Shown here piece by piece: positions 35,837 through 44,129 of a DNA stretch of 64,000 nt. The translations under genes were made by a program, and so were the position numbers. Origin of the DNA: Stackebrandtia albiflava (lineage in GTDB: Bacteria; Actinomycetota; Actinomycetes; Mycobacteriales; Micromonosporaceae); assembly GCF_007994225.1 (NCBI RefSeq), contig NZ_VLLL01000011.1:62001-126000 (forward strand). Direction: 5' to 3'. Every line of letters starts with the position of its first letter. Position 1 is the first letter of the stretch. The notes beneath the pieces are model-generated. The model saw only the letters and a list, made by a program, of their open reading frames with translations, was not told the DNA's origin and did no database searches.

Positions 35837-36922
35837 CTAATCGAACCGATTTGGGAGGCTTTCCTCATGCTGCGGATTGTCCCGATCGGGCGCGAACAGT
35901 GGCTCACCGTCGAAGTCCACGTCGACGAGTCCGCCCACCGGTTTGATATTGATCAGGTCTGGTTCGGGCAAATCGGCAGGAACGAATCGCTCGTCCTCGG
36001 GGTGGTGAAAGACGTACTCCCGGGCCGCTTCCGCAGTGTGCTGGTTGAACAGCTTCTCCATGGCTGTGGTCCCGGACTGGATTTGGTCGATCCGTCCGGC
36101 AAGCACCATCTCGCGGAGCTGCTGGACACGAGAATCGCCCGCTCCAACACCCTCCAACATCGCCATGGGGTCGCTCATGAGTAGTCCCAGCTTTCGCGTG
36201 AGCGGGAACGTGACGCCCCATGCCGTCGCGAAACCGACTCCCTCCCACGACTTAGCATTCGGTCGGCGCACCAGACTGACGGGAGCATCCGATGTGATGA
36301 GGGAGCGTCGGTCGAAGCGAACGAGCGCCCAGGGGCGGGTCGCAAGGTAGGGTGTCAGTTCGATCGCGGTCTTGACTGCGTTCTGGATGTGAGCCAGGTT
36401 GGAGAATCCGATCGGCGGCCCTCCGGGTTGGGTGGCCTCGTCCCAGATTCGAGCCTCTTGCTCCGGCGTCGGGTCGAACCTGAGATTGTCACGGATCCAA
36501 GCACTCACGTTCTTGCGACCACCGGTACCCATCTCTAGCCGGACCATGGTCGCGCGCAGATGCTCCGTCGTCCTGCGGGTATCAGGCCCGCGCACGCTCT
36601 GCAACGCCGTGTAGTGGGCGAAGGCCCACCTGTTCTCCTCGGAAGGAGGAAACTCGCCGTCGGCGAAGCCCCTGATGATGCCGAGGGCCTGGCCTTCGAC
36701 CTCGCTCAGCGCCTTCTCGAACGCATCCGGCTCCTCGAACTCGCCGACCGCGTGGAATTGGTTCTGTGCGGCCACGTTCTTCACGCTCGGTGTGTAGGGC
36801 TGTCGGGATCGGTCAAGGGGAATGACTCTGATGCGCTCCTTGTTCGTAGCGAAGCCCCGAAGGTACGCCTGCGGCACGTAGTGATGAAGCTTCGCCGTGC
36901 TCTTCTTGCCGGTCACGTGCAC
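35837..36922 (-). CDS. DUF4238 protein, candidate defence gene
   Basis: 361 residues from GTG 36922 (GAGG upstream). The opening KLHHYVPQAYLRGFATN is the DUF4238 signature (HhyvPqfyLrgF). Further blocks are VAAQNQFHAVGEFEEPDAFEKALSEVEG, RWAFAHYTALQSVRGP, RFDRRSLITSDAPVSLV and WGVTFPLTRKLGLLMSDP, typical of full-length members. DUF4238 genes are frequent in defence and accessory islands; the mechanism is not known. It follows the HEPN-fusion gene on the same strand after about 91 bp. GC content looks lower than in flanking housekeeping genes, which suggests transfer. Confidence 0.85.
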   Translation of the reverse strand: MHVTGKKSTAKLHHYVPQAYLRGFATNKERIRVIPLDRSRQPYTPSVKNVAAQNQFHAVGEFEEPDAFEKALSEVEGQALGIIRGFADGEFPPSEENRWAFAHYTALQSVRGPDTRRTTEHLRATMVRLEMGTGGRKNVSAWIRDNLRFDPTPEQEARIWDEATQPGGPPIGFSNLAHIQNAVKTAIELTPYLATRPWALVRFDRRSLITSDAPVSLVRRPNAKSWEGVGFATAWGVTFPLTRKLGLLMSDPMAMLEGVGAGDSRVQQLREMVLAGRIDQIQSGTTAMEKLFNQHTAEAAREYVFHHPEDERFVPADLPEPDLINIKPVGGLVDVDFDGEPLFAPDRDNPQHEESLPNRFD

Positions 36923-37013
36923 ACCATCCTCAGATGGCGCTTCTGCGTCGCACCCGAATCATCCTTATTCAATGCAGCTACCTCTTCCCTCTCGCGCAAC
37001 TGCCCGCCTCGTC

Positions 37014-37559
37014 TCAGCGACAGCCCCTTCGTCCAGATTCGGAGGCGACCAGCCATTCGCGGGCAAGACCAGTCGTATGCCTGAGTCTTGGGCGATCCCG
37101 TACGATCTCCCTCTGCCGCTTGGGCGGCAGACCGATTTCGTGCAGCACATTGAGGATTACGACGGCCGTCGTCACCTCGACGACGGCGATCAGCTCCTCG
37201 AAGGAGTGATTCGACGTCTTGCCCGTGTGCGCGAGGTCGTTGCGGGCCTGCGTAGTCCTCTTCGTCCAGTGGGCAACGTTCGGCACTAGGAGCGCGATCG
37301 ATTCCTGATCGGGTCGCGCGGCGAGGGCGTGAAGTCGGTCCCGGAGGGTCGGATCGTTGCGGACGGCCTGCTTGAACCTGTCCCGGTGCTCCTCAGGGAC
37401 CTGCCCGAGCATCGCGTCCCGCATCGTGGTGAACGCATTGGACACGTCGCCTTGGACGACGAACGAGCCGGACGCGGTCCGGTAGACGTTCGGGCAGTCG
37501 TCCTTGCCGCACTCGCCGTTCCCGTTGCCGGTCAGCCGGGTCAGTTCCTCACGAGCCAT
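37014..37559 (-). CDS. ApeA-like HEPN nuclease domain fused to an actinomycete small-protein N-terminus
   Basis: 181 residues. Residues 1-40 (LTRLTGNGNGECGKDDCPNVYRTASGSFVVQGD) match the start of a widespread actinomycete small protein that has a CPxVYxTxxGxFVVQG pattern and is usually encoded with an HTH protein. Residues about 48-150 match the C-terminal HEPN domain of ApeA-like proteins: VPEEHRDRFKQAVRN, TLRDRLHAL, then the RX4H ribonuclease motif R106-N-D-L-A-H111 in QARNDLAHTG, and EELIAVVEVTTAVVILNVLHEIGLP. The catalytic pair is intact, but the ApeA N-terminal region is missing. It precedes the DUF4238 gene and has a perfect 16-bp palindrome upstream. Confidence 0.75.
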   Translation of the reverse strand: MAREELTRLTGNGNGECGKDDCPNVYRTASGSFVVQGDVSNAFTTMRDAMLGQVPEEHRDRFKQAVRNDPTLRDRLHALAARPDQESIALLVPNVAHWTKRTTQARNDLAHTGKTSNHSFEELIAVVEVTTAVVILNVLHEIGLPPKRQREIVRDRPRLRHTTGLAREWLVASESGRRGCR

Positions 37560-37639
37560 GGTGAAACCCCCTGTCCCGCGCCCCCTCGTGGGGCGGCATC
37601 ACGACCGTACGGAGGGGGCGCTGTCGCGTCCATGCGGTG

Positions 37640-37655
37640 ACGCGAATATTCGCGT
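37640..37655. promoter_or_regulatory. Perfect 16-bp palindrome upstream of the HEPN-fusion gene
   Basis: ACGCGAATATTCGCGT, about 80 bp upstream of the start at 37559. Self-complementary with an AT centre, it is a likely operator for a dimeric regulator, by symmetry and position only. Confidence 0.5.
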
Positions 37656-37700
37656 TGTCGCATAAAGAGGGGCCGTTCCGGGAGGCCCGAAGCAACATCG

Positions 37701-38189
37701 TCAGGACGCGAGCGGCTCCGCCAACAGCACGACACGATCGCTCTCGACCTCGAATCCAAGTACGGGATGGCTGCCGTCGCCGCCCTCGGCATCCATCAGC
37801 ACCGGCTTCCCCAACCGCCGCCCGATAGCCGTGAGGAACTCACAGAACAGGTCGAGCCGCTCCTGCCCCTGGAGTTCCCGCAGGTCGACATCAAAGTCGA
37901 TCTCGTCTGCCGAGTAGAAGCGGAAGATCACCAGCACCTCGGGGGCCAGCCAGACCCTCAGCTGCGGACACTCCGCATCAGCCTGGCGGGACAGAACTAC
38001 CTCCGCCCGAGGCACAGGAAGTACTGACTCTCCTTCGGAGTACTGGCACTTCCATCCGCTCACGTCAACAAGGTCGAGGACAGCCTGCCAGTCCTCGACC
38101 GAGGCCCCAGGAACGAGCACGTCTGGCAGCGCGCCCATCAGATCGGGGTCGAAGAACCCTCTGACGTCATCCCACAGCAGGTCAGCCAC
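37701..38189 (-). CDS. Hypothetical protein, possible immunity-like
   Basis: 162 residues from GTG 38189, with GGGGGAG just upstream. It starts ADLLWDDVRGFFDPDLMGALPDVLV and contains VEDWQAVLDLVDVSGWKCQYSEG, RVWLAPEVLVIFRFYSADEIDFDVDLRELQGQERLDLFCEFL and GHPVLGFE-like C-terminal strands. Similar proteins are common in streptomycetes without known function; the alpha/beta layout and acidity resemble immunity proteins, but no named family can be assigned. It is upstream of, and co-directional with, the HEPN-fusion gene. Confidence 0.7.
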   Translation of the reverse strand: MADLLWDDVRGFFDPDLMGALPDVLVPGASVEDWQAVLDLVDVSGWKCQYSEGESVLPVPRAEVVLSRQADAECPQLRVWLAPEVLVIFRFYSADEIDFDVDLRELQGQERLDLFCEFLTAIGRRLGKPVLMDAEGGDGSHPVLGFEVESDRVVLLAEPLAS

Positions 38190-38386
38190 TCCCCCATCCT
38201 GCCCGGCGGCCCTTCCGCGTGCGTACCGGGTTTCCCGTGCCCGGCCCCAGGTGCGTCCCCGTTCTCTCCGGCCTCGCACGGCACCCCGGAAACCCCAGCT
38301 CAGAGCACGTACAAACCTGCCCGGTGAGTCAGCACCAAGTCAGCACAGGGCCAGGAAACAGGCTGATCCAGCCGGAGAAAACAGGA

Positions 38387-38414
38387 AGGGGCCAGACCCG
38401 AAGATCTGACCCCT
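38387..38414 (-). terminator. Rho-independent terminator after ychF
   Basis: Reading the minus strand, a 10-bp stem (AGGGGTCAGA with TCTGGCCCCT, one G-T pair) with an 8-base loop is followed by TTCCTGTTTT, a true T-rich tail that is rare in this window. Confidence 0.75.
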
Positions 38415-38468
38415 GAGCTGGTGTTTTACCGTCTGACCAGCACCTCAGCCGATCACGGCGTCAGCCCG

Positions 38469-39545
38469 TCAGACGTTGAAGCGGAACTCGACGACGTCGC
38501 CGTCCTGCATGACGTAGTCCTTGCCCTCCATGCGGACCTTGCCGGCGGCCTTGGCGGCCTGCATGGAACCGGCGGCCATGAGGTCGTCGAAGGAGACGAT
38601 CTCGGCCTTGATGAAGCCGCGCTGGAAGTCGGTGTGGATCTCGCCGGCGGCCTCCGGGGCCGTCGCGCCCTGCCGGATCGTCCAGGCGCGGGTCTCCTTG
38701 GGCCCGGCGGTGAGGTAGGTCTGGAGGCCGAGCGTGTGGAATCCCATGTGGGCCAACCGGTCGAGGCCGGGTTCGGTCTGCCCGGTGGACTGGAGCATCT
38801 CCAGCGCCTCCTCCTCGTCCAGGTCCACCAGTTCGGATTCGAACTTGGCGTCCAGCAGGACCGCGTCGGCCGGCGCCACCATCGCCTTCAGCCGCTCCGC
38901 CAGCTCGGTGTCGGTCACCTGTGACTCGTCGACGTTGAAGACGTACAGGAACGGCTTGGCGGTCAGAAGGTGCAGGTCGTACAGCGGTTCCGGGTCCAGC
39001 CCGGCCGCGAACACCGTCTGGCCCTCGTCCAGTACCGCGCGGGCCGCCTTGATCGCCTCGACCTTGGTGGCCTTGGACTTGTCCATCCGGGCCTCCTTCT
39101 CCAGGCGGGGAAGGGCCTTGTCGATGGTCTGGATGTCGGCCAGGATCAGTTCGGTGTTGATGGTCTCGATGTCGTCGGCGGGGGAGACCCGGCCGTCGAC
39201 GTGGGTGACGTTGCCGTCCTCGAACACCCGCACCACCTGGCAGATGGCGTTGGCCTCACGGATGTTGGCGAGGAACTTGTTGCCCTTGCCGAGTCCTTCG
39301 CTGGCGCCCTTGACGAGTCCGGCGATGTCGACGAAGGTCACGGTGGCGGGCAGGATGCGCTGTGACTCGTGCAGCTCGGCGAGCCGGGCCAGCCGTGCGT
39401 CGGGTACGCCGACGACCCCGGTGTTGGGTTCGATGGTCGCGAACGGGTAGTTGGCGGCCAGGATGTCGGACCGGGTGAGCGCGTTGAACAGCGTTGACTT
39501 GCCGACGTTGGGCAGTCCGACGATACCGATGGTCAGCGAAGGCAT
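38469..39545 (-). CDS. ychF: Redox-regulated ATPase/GTPase YchF (OLA1)
   Basis: 358 residues, normal length. The P-loop GLPNVGKS is at residues 10-17, with TIEPNTGVVGVPD, the DIAGLVKGAS G3 motif, NVDES in place of the NKxD G4 motif (the basis of ATP preference in this family), and a C-terminal TGS domain ending DGDVVEFRFNV. It is a universally conserved P-loop NTPase associated with ribosomes and stress response. It stands alone and has its own terminator. Confidence 0.97.
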   Translation of the reverse strand: MPSLTIGIVGLPNVGKSTLFNALTRSDILAANYPFATIEPNTGVVGVPDARLARLAELHESQRILPATVTFVDIAGLVKGASEGLGKGNKFLANIREANAICQVVRVFEDGNVTHVDGRVSPADDIETINTELILADIQTIDKALPRLEKEARMDKSKATKVEAIKAARAVLDEGQTVFAAGLDPEPLYDLHLLTAKPFLYVFNVDESQVTDTELAERLKAMVAPADAVLLDAKFESELVDLDEEEALEMLQSTGQTEPGLDRLAHMGFHTLGLQTYLTAGPKETRAWTIRQGATAPEAAGEIHTDFQRGFIKAEIVSFDDLMAAGSMQAAKAAGKVRMEGKDYVMQDGDVVEFRFNV

Positions 39546-39621
39546 GAAGGTGTCAATCCTCTGGTGTGTGAAGCGCCCCGAACCGGGACAGGTGAACCCG
39601 GCGTCGATGGTAGTCCACGGC

Positions 39622-40029
39622 TCACACGGCGACGACGTGGAGGAAGCCGCCCAGCCCTTTGAAGTCCTCCGGGTTGCGGGTGTAGAGGGGAAGGCCGTGG
39701 GCGACCGCGGTCGCGGCGATCTGGAGGTCGGCCATGCGCTTGCGTGGGCGGCGTCCCATGGCCTCGACCAGAGCCCACAACGAGCCGAACGTGCGCGCCG
39801 ACTCCACGTCGAACGGGTGGGCGGGAAACGTCGACTCCACCCACTGCAGCCGGAGCTGCCGCTGCACCCTGATCATCGGATCCGGGTTGGTGTACAGGCC
39901 GGCGCACAGTTCGGCCAACGAGACCGTACTGATGGTGAGCTGGTCGGGCAGTTCCGCCTCGACCTCCACGAAGTCGATGACGACGGAGGTGTCCAGCAGT
40001 GCCCGCCCGGTGTCCGGCTCACTCGTCAC
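39622..40029 (-). CDS. VapC-type PIN-domain toxin
   Basis: 135 residues from GTG 40029. The first catalytic Asp is in RALLDTSVVIDFV, with Glu in VSLAELCAGL, and the late Asp/Asn block is MADLQIAATAVAHGLPLYTRNPEDFKGL. The full acidic quartet of a PIN ribonuclease appears intact. The start lies 11 bp inside the end of the antitoxin gene, giving coupled translation. Confidence 0.88.
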   Translation of the reverse strand: MTSEPDTGRALLDTSVVIDFVEVEAELPDQLTISTVSLAELCAGLYTNPDPMIRVQRQLRLQWVESTFPAHPFDVESARTFGSLWALVEAMGRRPRKRMADLQIAATAVAHGLPLYTRNPEDFKGLGGFLHVVAV

Positions 40030-40273
40030 GGAGCACGTCCTGGTCCACCAGCGCGTCCAGTTCCGCGCGGAGTGTGGCGTAATCCATGGCGGGAAGACGG
40101 CGGGCACCTCGAAGCGCCTCGTCCTTCTTGACGAACATCCCACGAGGCAGTGGCCGTAGTTCGGCGACCGGAGTGCCGTTGTTGGCGACGATGAAGGTCT
40201 CGCCCGCCGCGACGGCACGGAGGATGGCGCCGCTCTCGTTACGGAGCTCGCGTTGGTTGATCACACGCGTCAT
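40019..40273 (-). CDS. VapB/Phd-type antitoxin
   Basis: 84 residues: TRVINQRELRNESGAILRAVAAGETFIVANNGTPVAELRPL is the Phd/YefM DNA-binding domain, and the C-terminal DYATLRAELDALVDQDVL helix is the toxin-neutralising tail. It is the first gene of the toxin-antitoxin operon and probably autorepresses it. Confidence 0.88.
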   Translation of the reverse strand: MTRVINQRELRNESGAILRAVAAGETFIVANNGTPVAELRPLPRGMFVKKDEALRGARRLPAMDYATLRAELDALVDQDVLRDE

Positions 40274-40335
40274 CGTCCCACATTAATCGACTTCGCTACG
40301 ATGTGCTACGCACTCTGTGTGATCGGGACGTGGAA

Positions 40336-40369
40336 CCGCCCGGTCCCCTCGTGGTGGGGAACCGGGCGG
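40336..40369. terminator. Hairpin after the sdh operon
   Basis: Near-perfect 13-bp stem (CCGCCCGGTCCCC with one bulged A in the right arm), with a 7-base loop, between the end of sdhB and the antitoxin promoter region. Confidence 0.7.
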
Positions 40370-40384
40370 CGGGTGGTGCGGGGG

Positions 40385-41146
40385 TCAGTTCTTGATCTGG
40401 TCGCGGCGCAGGATCTTGCGGCCCAGCCAGACCAGCGGGTCGTACCGGCGGTCCACGACGCGTTCCTTCATCGGGATGATCGCGTTGTCGGTGATCTTGA
40501 TGTGTTCTGGGCACACCTCGGTGCAGCACTTCGTGATGTTGCAGTATCCGAGGCCCTGTTCGGCCTGGGCCAGCTCCTTGCGGTCCTCACGGGCGTCGAG
40601 CGGGTGCATGTCCAGCTCGGCGGCCCGGATGAACAACCGCGGACCCGAGAACGGCGGCTTGTTCTCCTCGTGGTCGCGAATGACGTGGCAGGTGTTCTGG
40701 CACAGGAAGCACTCGATGCACTTGCGGAACTCCTGCGACCGCTCCACGTCGACCTGCTGCATCCGGTACTCGCCGGGCTTCAGGTCGGCGGGTGGCGCGA
40801 AGGCGGGCATCGCCCGGGCCTTCTCGTAGTTGTACGAGACGTCCGTGACCAGGTCACGCACCACGGGGAAGGTGCGCAGCGGGGTGACGGTGATCGTCTC
40901 GTCGGCCGTGAAGGTGCTCATCCGGGTCATGCACAGCAGCCGGGGCTTGCCGTTGATCTCCGCCGAACAGGAGCCGCACTTGCCGGCCTTACAGTTCCAC
41001 CGCACGGCCAGGTCGGGTGCCTGGGTGGCCTGGAGCCGGTGGATGATGTCGAGGACGACCTCGCCCTCGTTCACCTCGACGTCGAAGTCGGTCAGCTCGC
41101 CGCCCTCGTCGTCACCGCGCCAGACGCGGAAATGCCGTGTGGTCAT
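40385..41146 (-). CDS. sdhB: Succinate dehydrogenase/fumarate reductase iron-sulfur subunit
   Basis: 253 residues. The [2Fe-2S] ligands are in CKAGKCGSCSAEINGKPRLLC, the [4Fe-4S] ligands in CIECFLCQNTC, and the [3Fe-4S] ligands in CCTEVCP, with the partner Cys residues near each. It carries electrons from the flavin subunit to menaquinone in the membrane. The start overlaps the sdhA stop by 4 bp. Confidence 0.95.
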   Translation of the reverse strand: MTTRHFRVWRGDDEGGELTDFDVEVNEGEVVLDIIHRLQATQAPDLAVRWNCKAGKCGSCSAEINGKPRLLCMTRMSTFTADETITVTPLRTFPVVRDLVTDVSYNYEKARAMPAFAPPADLKPGEYRMQQVDVERSQEFRKCIECFLCQNTCHVIRDHEENKPPFSGPRLFIRAAELDMHPLDAREDRKELAQAEQGLGYCNITKCCTEVCPEHIKITDNAIIPMKERVVDRRYDPLVWLGRKILRRDQIKN

Positions 41147-43239
41147 GCCTTGTCACCGTTCCCATCGTCCGTCTTCGTCGTTGCGTCACCGGTGGTGGCG
41201 GTGGCGTCGTCCACCGCGTCGCCGTCGGGGGTGTCGGCGTCGGCGGTGGGAGGGTGTTCGCTCGCGCTCACCATGCCGACCGCTTCGGATTCGGTCTCCG
41301 CCGGTGCGCTACCGGACTCGTCGCCGCCGGTGGCCTCACCACCGCCGCCGATACGGTCGAAGTCGGCCAGTTCGGCCTCGGTGAGGTACTTGGCCAGTTC
41401 GGAGCGGTCGAACAGCGACAGCAGTTCGTCGGGCATCGTCGGCAGCGGCTGGCGCTTCAGGACGACGCCGTTCTCCCCGAGGCTGCAGATCAGGTTGACC
41501 TTGCGCCAGTTCGGGTCCATGCCGGGGTTGTCCTCGCGGGTGTGCCCGCCCCGGGACTCGGACCGTTCGAGTGCGGCCTTGGCGATGCACTCCGACACGG
41601 TGAGCATGTTGCGCAGGTCCATGGCCAGGTGCCAGCCGGGGTTGTACCTGCGGCCACCGGAGGCCTTGACGTTGGCGGCCCGCTTCCGCAGTTCGGCGAG
41701 CCTGGTGAGCGCCTCCTCCAGTTCCCCGGCACGCCGGATGATGCCGACCAGGTCGTTCATCACCTGTTGCAGGTCGTGCTGCAGCGTGTAGGGGTTCTCT
41801 GCGCCCTCCTCGGGCTGCTCGGTGAGCAGGTCGAGGGCCGCGGTGGAGGCCGCGGCGACGTCGGCGTCGGTGGTCCTGGGGCGTTCGCTCAGCCCGTCGA
41901 CGTAGGCGGCGGCGTACTCACCGGCGCGTTTGCCGAACACCAGCAGGTCCGACAGCGAGTTGCCACCCAGCCGGTTGGAGCCGTGCATACCGCCGGAGAC
42001 CTCGCCGGCGGCGAACAGGCCGGGCACCTTCGACTGCTGGGATTCCGGATCGACCTCGATCCCGCCCATCACGTAGTGACAGGTCGGTCCGACCTCCATC
42101 GGCTCCTTCGTGATGTCCACATCGGCCAGTTCCTTGAACTGGTGGTGCATGGACGGCAGCCGCTTGATGATCTCCTCGGCCTTCATCCGGGTGGACACGT
42201 CGAGGAAGACGCCGCCGTGGGGGGAGCCGCGGCCCGCCTTCACCTCGGAGTTGATGGCGCGGGCGACCTCGTCGCGGGGGAGCAGTTCCGGGGGGCGCTT
42301 GTTGTTGTCGGGGTCGGTGTACCAGCGGTCGCCCTCCTCCTCGGTGGTGGCGTACTGGCTCTTGAACACCTCGGGGATGTAGTCGAACATGAAGCGGCGG
42401 CCCTCGCTGTTGCGGAGGACGCCGCCGTCGCCGCGCACCGACTCGGTGACCAGGATGCCCTTGACCGAGGGCGGCCACACCATCCCGGTCGGGTGGAACT
42501 GGACGAACTCCATGTTGACCAGGGTCGCGCCGGCCCGCATGGCCAGGGCGTGGCCGTCGCCGGTGTACTCCCAGGAGTTGGAGGTGACCTTGAAGCTCTT
42601 GCCGATGCCGCCGGTGGCCAGTACGACCGCGGGGGCCTCGAACAGGACGAACCTGCCGGTGTCGCGGTAGTAGCCGAGCGCTCCGGCGATGCGGCCCTCC
42701 GACATCAGCAGTTCCACGATCGTGGTCTCGGCGAAGATCTTCAGCTTCGACTCGTAACTGCCGACGTTGTTCTTGTCGTCCTGTTGCAGGGACACGATCT
42801 TCTGCTGCAGCGTCCGGATCATCTCCAGGCCGGTGCGGTCGCCGACGTGCGCGAGCCGGGGGTACTCGTGTCCCCCGAAGTTGCGTTGGCTGATCCGGCC
42901 GTCCTTGGTGCGGTCGAACAGCGCGCCGTAGGTCTCCAGCTCCCAGATGCGGTCGGGCGCCTCCTTCGCGTGCAGTTCCGCCATCCGGTAGTGGTTGAGG
43001 AACTTGCCGCCTCGGATGGTGTCGCGGAAGTGCACCATCCAGTTGTCGCGGGAGTTGACGTTCCCCAACGCGGCGGCGGCGCCGCCCTCGGCCATGACGG
43101 TGTGCGCCTTGCCGAACAGCGACTTGGAGATGATGGCGGTCTTCTTGCCGGCCGACCGTGCCTCGATGGCGGCGCGCAGCCCGGCGCCGCCGGCGCCGAT
43201 GACCAGGACGTCGAAGGAGTGCCGTTCTATTTCGGACAT
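41143..43239 (-). CDS. sdhA: Succinate dehydrogenase flavoprotein subunit
   Basis: 698 residues from ATG 43239. The FAD-binding Rossmann motif is VLVIGAGGAGLRAAIEA at about residues 11-27; the covalent-flavin His lies in AHTVMAEGGAAAALG; the active-site region includes TGGIGKSFK, HPTGM and GGMHGSNRLGGNSLSDLLVFG. The last 65 residues are an unusual Asp/Thr/Ala-rich low-complexity tail (ADADTPDGDAVDDATATTGD) after the normal domain ends. It is the middle gene of sdhC-A-B. The long frame upstream of 43239 overlaps sdhC in another frame. Confidence 0.95.
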   Translation of the reverse strand: MSEIERHSFDVLVIGAGGAGLRAAIEARSAGKKTAIISKSLFGKAHTVMAEGGAAAALGNVNSRDNWMVHFRDTIRGGKFLNHYRMAELHAKEAPDRIWELETYGALFDRTKDGRISQRNFGGHEYPRLAHVGDRTGLEMIRTLQQKIVSLQQDDKNNVGSYESKLKIFAETTIVELLMSEGRIAGALGYYRDTGRFVLFEAPAVVLATGGIGKSFKVTSNSWEYTGDGHALAMRAGATLVNMEFVQFHPTGMVWPPSVKGILVTESVRGDGGVLRNSEGRRFMFDYIPEVFKSQYATTEEEGDRWYTDPDNNKRPPELLPRDEVARAINSEVKAGRGSPHGGVFLDVSTRMKAEEIIKRLPSMHHQFKELADVDITKEPMEVGPTCHYVMGGIEVDPESQQSKVPGLFAAGEVSGGMHGSNRLGGNSLSDLLVFGKRAGEYAAAYVDGLSERPRTTDADVAAASTAALDLLTEQPEEGAENPYTLQHDLQQVMNDLVGIIRRAGELEEALTRLAELRKRAANVKASGGRRYNPGWHLAMDLRNMLTVSECIAKAALERSESRGGHTREDNPGMDPNWRKVNLICSLGENGVVLKRQPLPTMPDELLSLFDRSELAKYLTEAELADFDRIGGGGEATGGDESGSAPAETESEAVGMVSASEHPPTADADTPDGDAVDDATATTGDATTKTDDGNGDKA

Positions 43240-43250
43240 AGGTGTCACTC

Positions 43251-44054
43251 CTAGTTGATGAACCGGATGTCGTGGAACCAGCCTGCGGCCAGCGACATCA
43301 CGTAGAAGTCGGTCAGGGCGAGCGAGGCCAGCGTCAGCCAGGCGAACAGCATGTGCCGGGTGTTGAGCTTGGAGGAGAACGTCCACAGCCGGTACCGGAT
43401 CGGGTGCTTGGAGAAGTGCCGCATCCGGCCGCCCATGATGTGACGGCAGGAGTGGCAGCCGAGCGTGTAGCACCACAGCAGCACGACGTTGGCCCACAGG
43501 ATGACGTTGCCCAGTCCGAGCGCGAACGAGCCCTGGTCGTTCCACATGGCCAGGACGGCGTCCCAGGTGTTGATGGCCGAGATGACGAACGCCAGGTAGA
43601 AGGTCCAGCGGTGGGCGTTCTGGAAGATGAGCGGGAAACGGGTCTCGCCGCTGTACTTCCCGTGACCGTCGGGCACCGCGCACGCCGGGGGCGACAGCCA
43701 GAACGACCGGTAGTAGGCGCGCCGGTAGTAGTAGCAGGTGAGCCGGAACAGCAGCAGGAACGGCAGGCTGAGGGCGGCGTAGGGGATCAGCGGGTGGTCG
43801 GGCAGGAAGCGGCCGAAGTGGGCGGCTTCGGGGACACAGCCCAGGGACACACACGGTGAGTAGAACGGGGTCAGGTAGTTGTAGGCCGGGACCCAGTAGT
43901 CGGTCTGCATGAAGACCCGGACCGTGGCGTACACGACCCAGGCGGAGAGGCCCGCGAAGGTGAGCAGCGGCGCGAGCCACCATCTGTCGGTCCGCAGGGT
44001 GCGTTCCGCGATCGCGGCCCGCGGGCGCCCCGGTGGCGCCGAAGTGGAAGTCAT
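43251..44054 (-). CDS. sdhC: Succinate dehydrogenase cytochrome b/membrane-anchor subunit
   Basis: 267 residues with about five hydrophobic segments (WWLAPLLTFAGLSAWVVYATV, LIPYAALSLPFLLLFRLTCYYY, TFYLAFVISAINTW, VILWANVVLLWCYTLGCH and LFAWLTLASLALTDFYVMSLA). His residues at or near helix ends (AHRW, GCHSCRH, NTRHMLF) are candidate haem ligands. It is the first gene of the operon, 11 bp upstream of sdhA, in the actinobacterial order sdhC-A-B. It anchors the flavin and iron-sulfur subunits to the membrane and passes electrons to quinone. Confidence 0.9.
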   Translation of the reverse strand: MTSTSAPPGRPRAAIAERTLRTDRWWLAPLLTFAGLSAWVVYATVRVFMQTDYWVPAYNYLTPFYSPCVSLGCVPEAAHFGRFLPDHPLIPYAALSLPFLLLFRLTCYYYRRAYYRSFWLSPPACAVPDGHGKYSGETRFPLIFQNAHRWTFYLAFVISAINTWDAVLAMWNDQGSFALGLGNVILWANVVLLWCYTLGCHSCRHIMGGRMRHFSKHPIRYRLWTFSSKLNTRHMLFAWLTLASLALTDFYVMSLAAGWFHDIRFIN

Positions 44055-44120
44055 CCTGTTGCGCTCCCTTGCGCGATATCGGTGAGCACCAAGTACAACG
44101 CTGGCGATCGATTCGACTCG

Positions 44121-44129
44121 CTTGACAAG
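44121..44129. promoter_or_regulatory. CTTGACAAG palindromic site 1
   Basis: Exact 9-bp palindrome (four-base arms around a central A) about 70 bp upstream of sdhC. It shares its sequence with sites at 44532, 51191 and 13620. Confidence 0.4.

Noticed and set aside
38221-38466. Small open frames between the hypothetical gene and ychF
   Set aside because: They overlap the ychF terminator and lack ribosome sites or recognisable content.
41137-43254. A 705-codon plus-strand frame opposite sdhA
   Set aside because: Shadow of sdhA, whose FAD-binding and active-site motifs are unmistakable.
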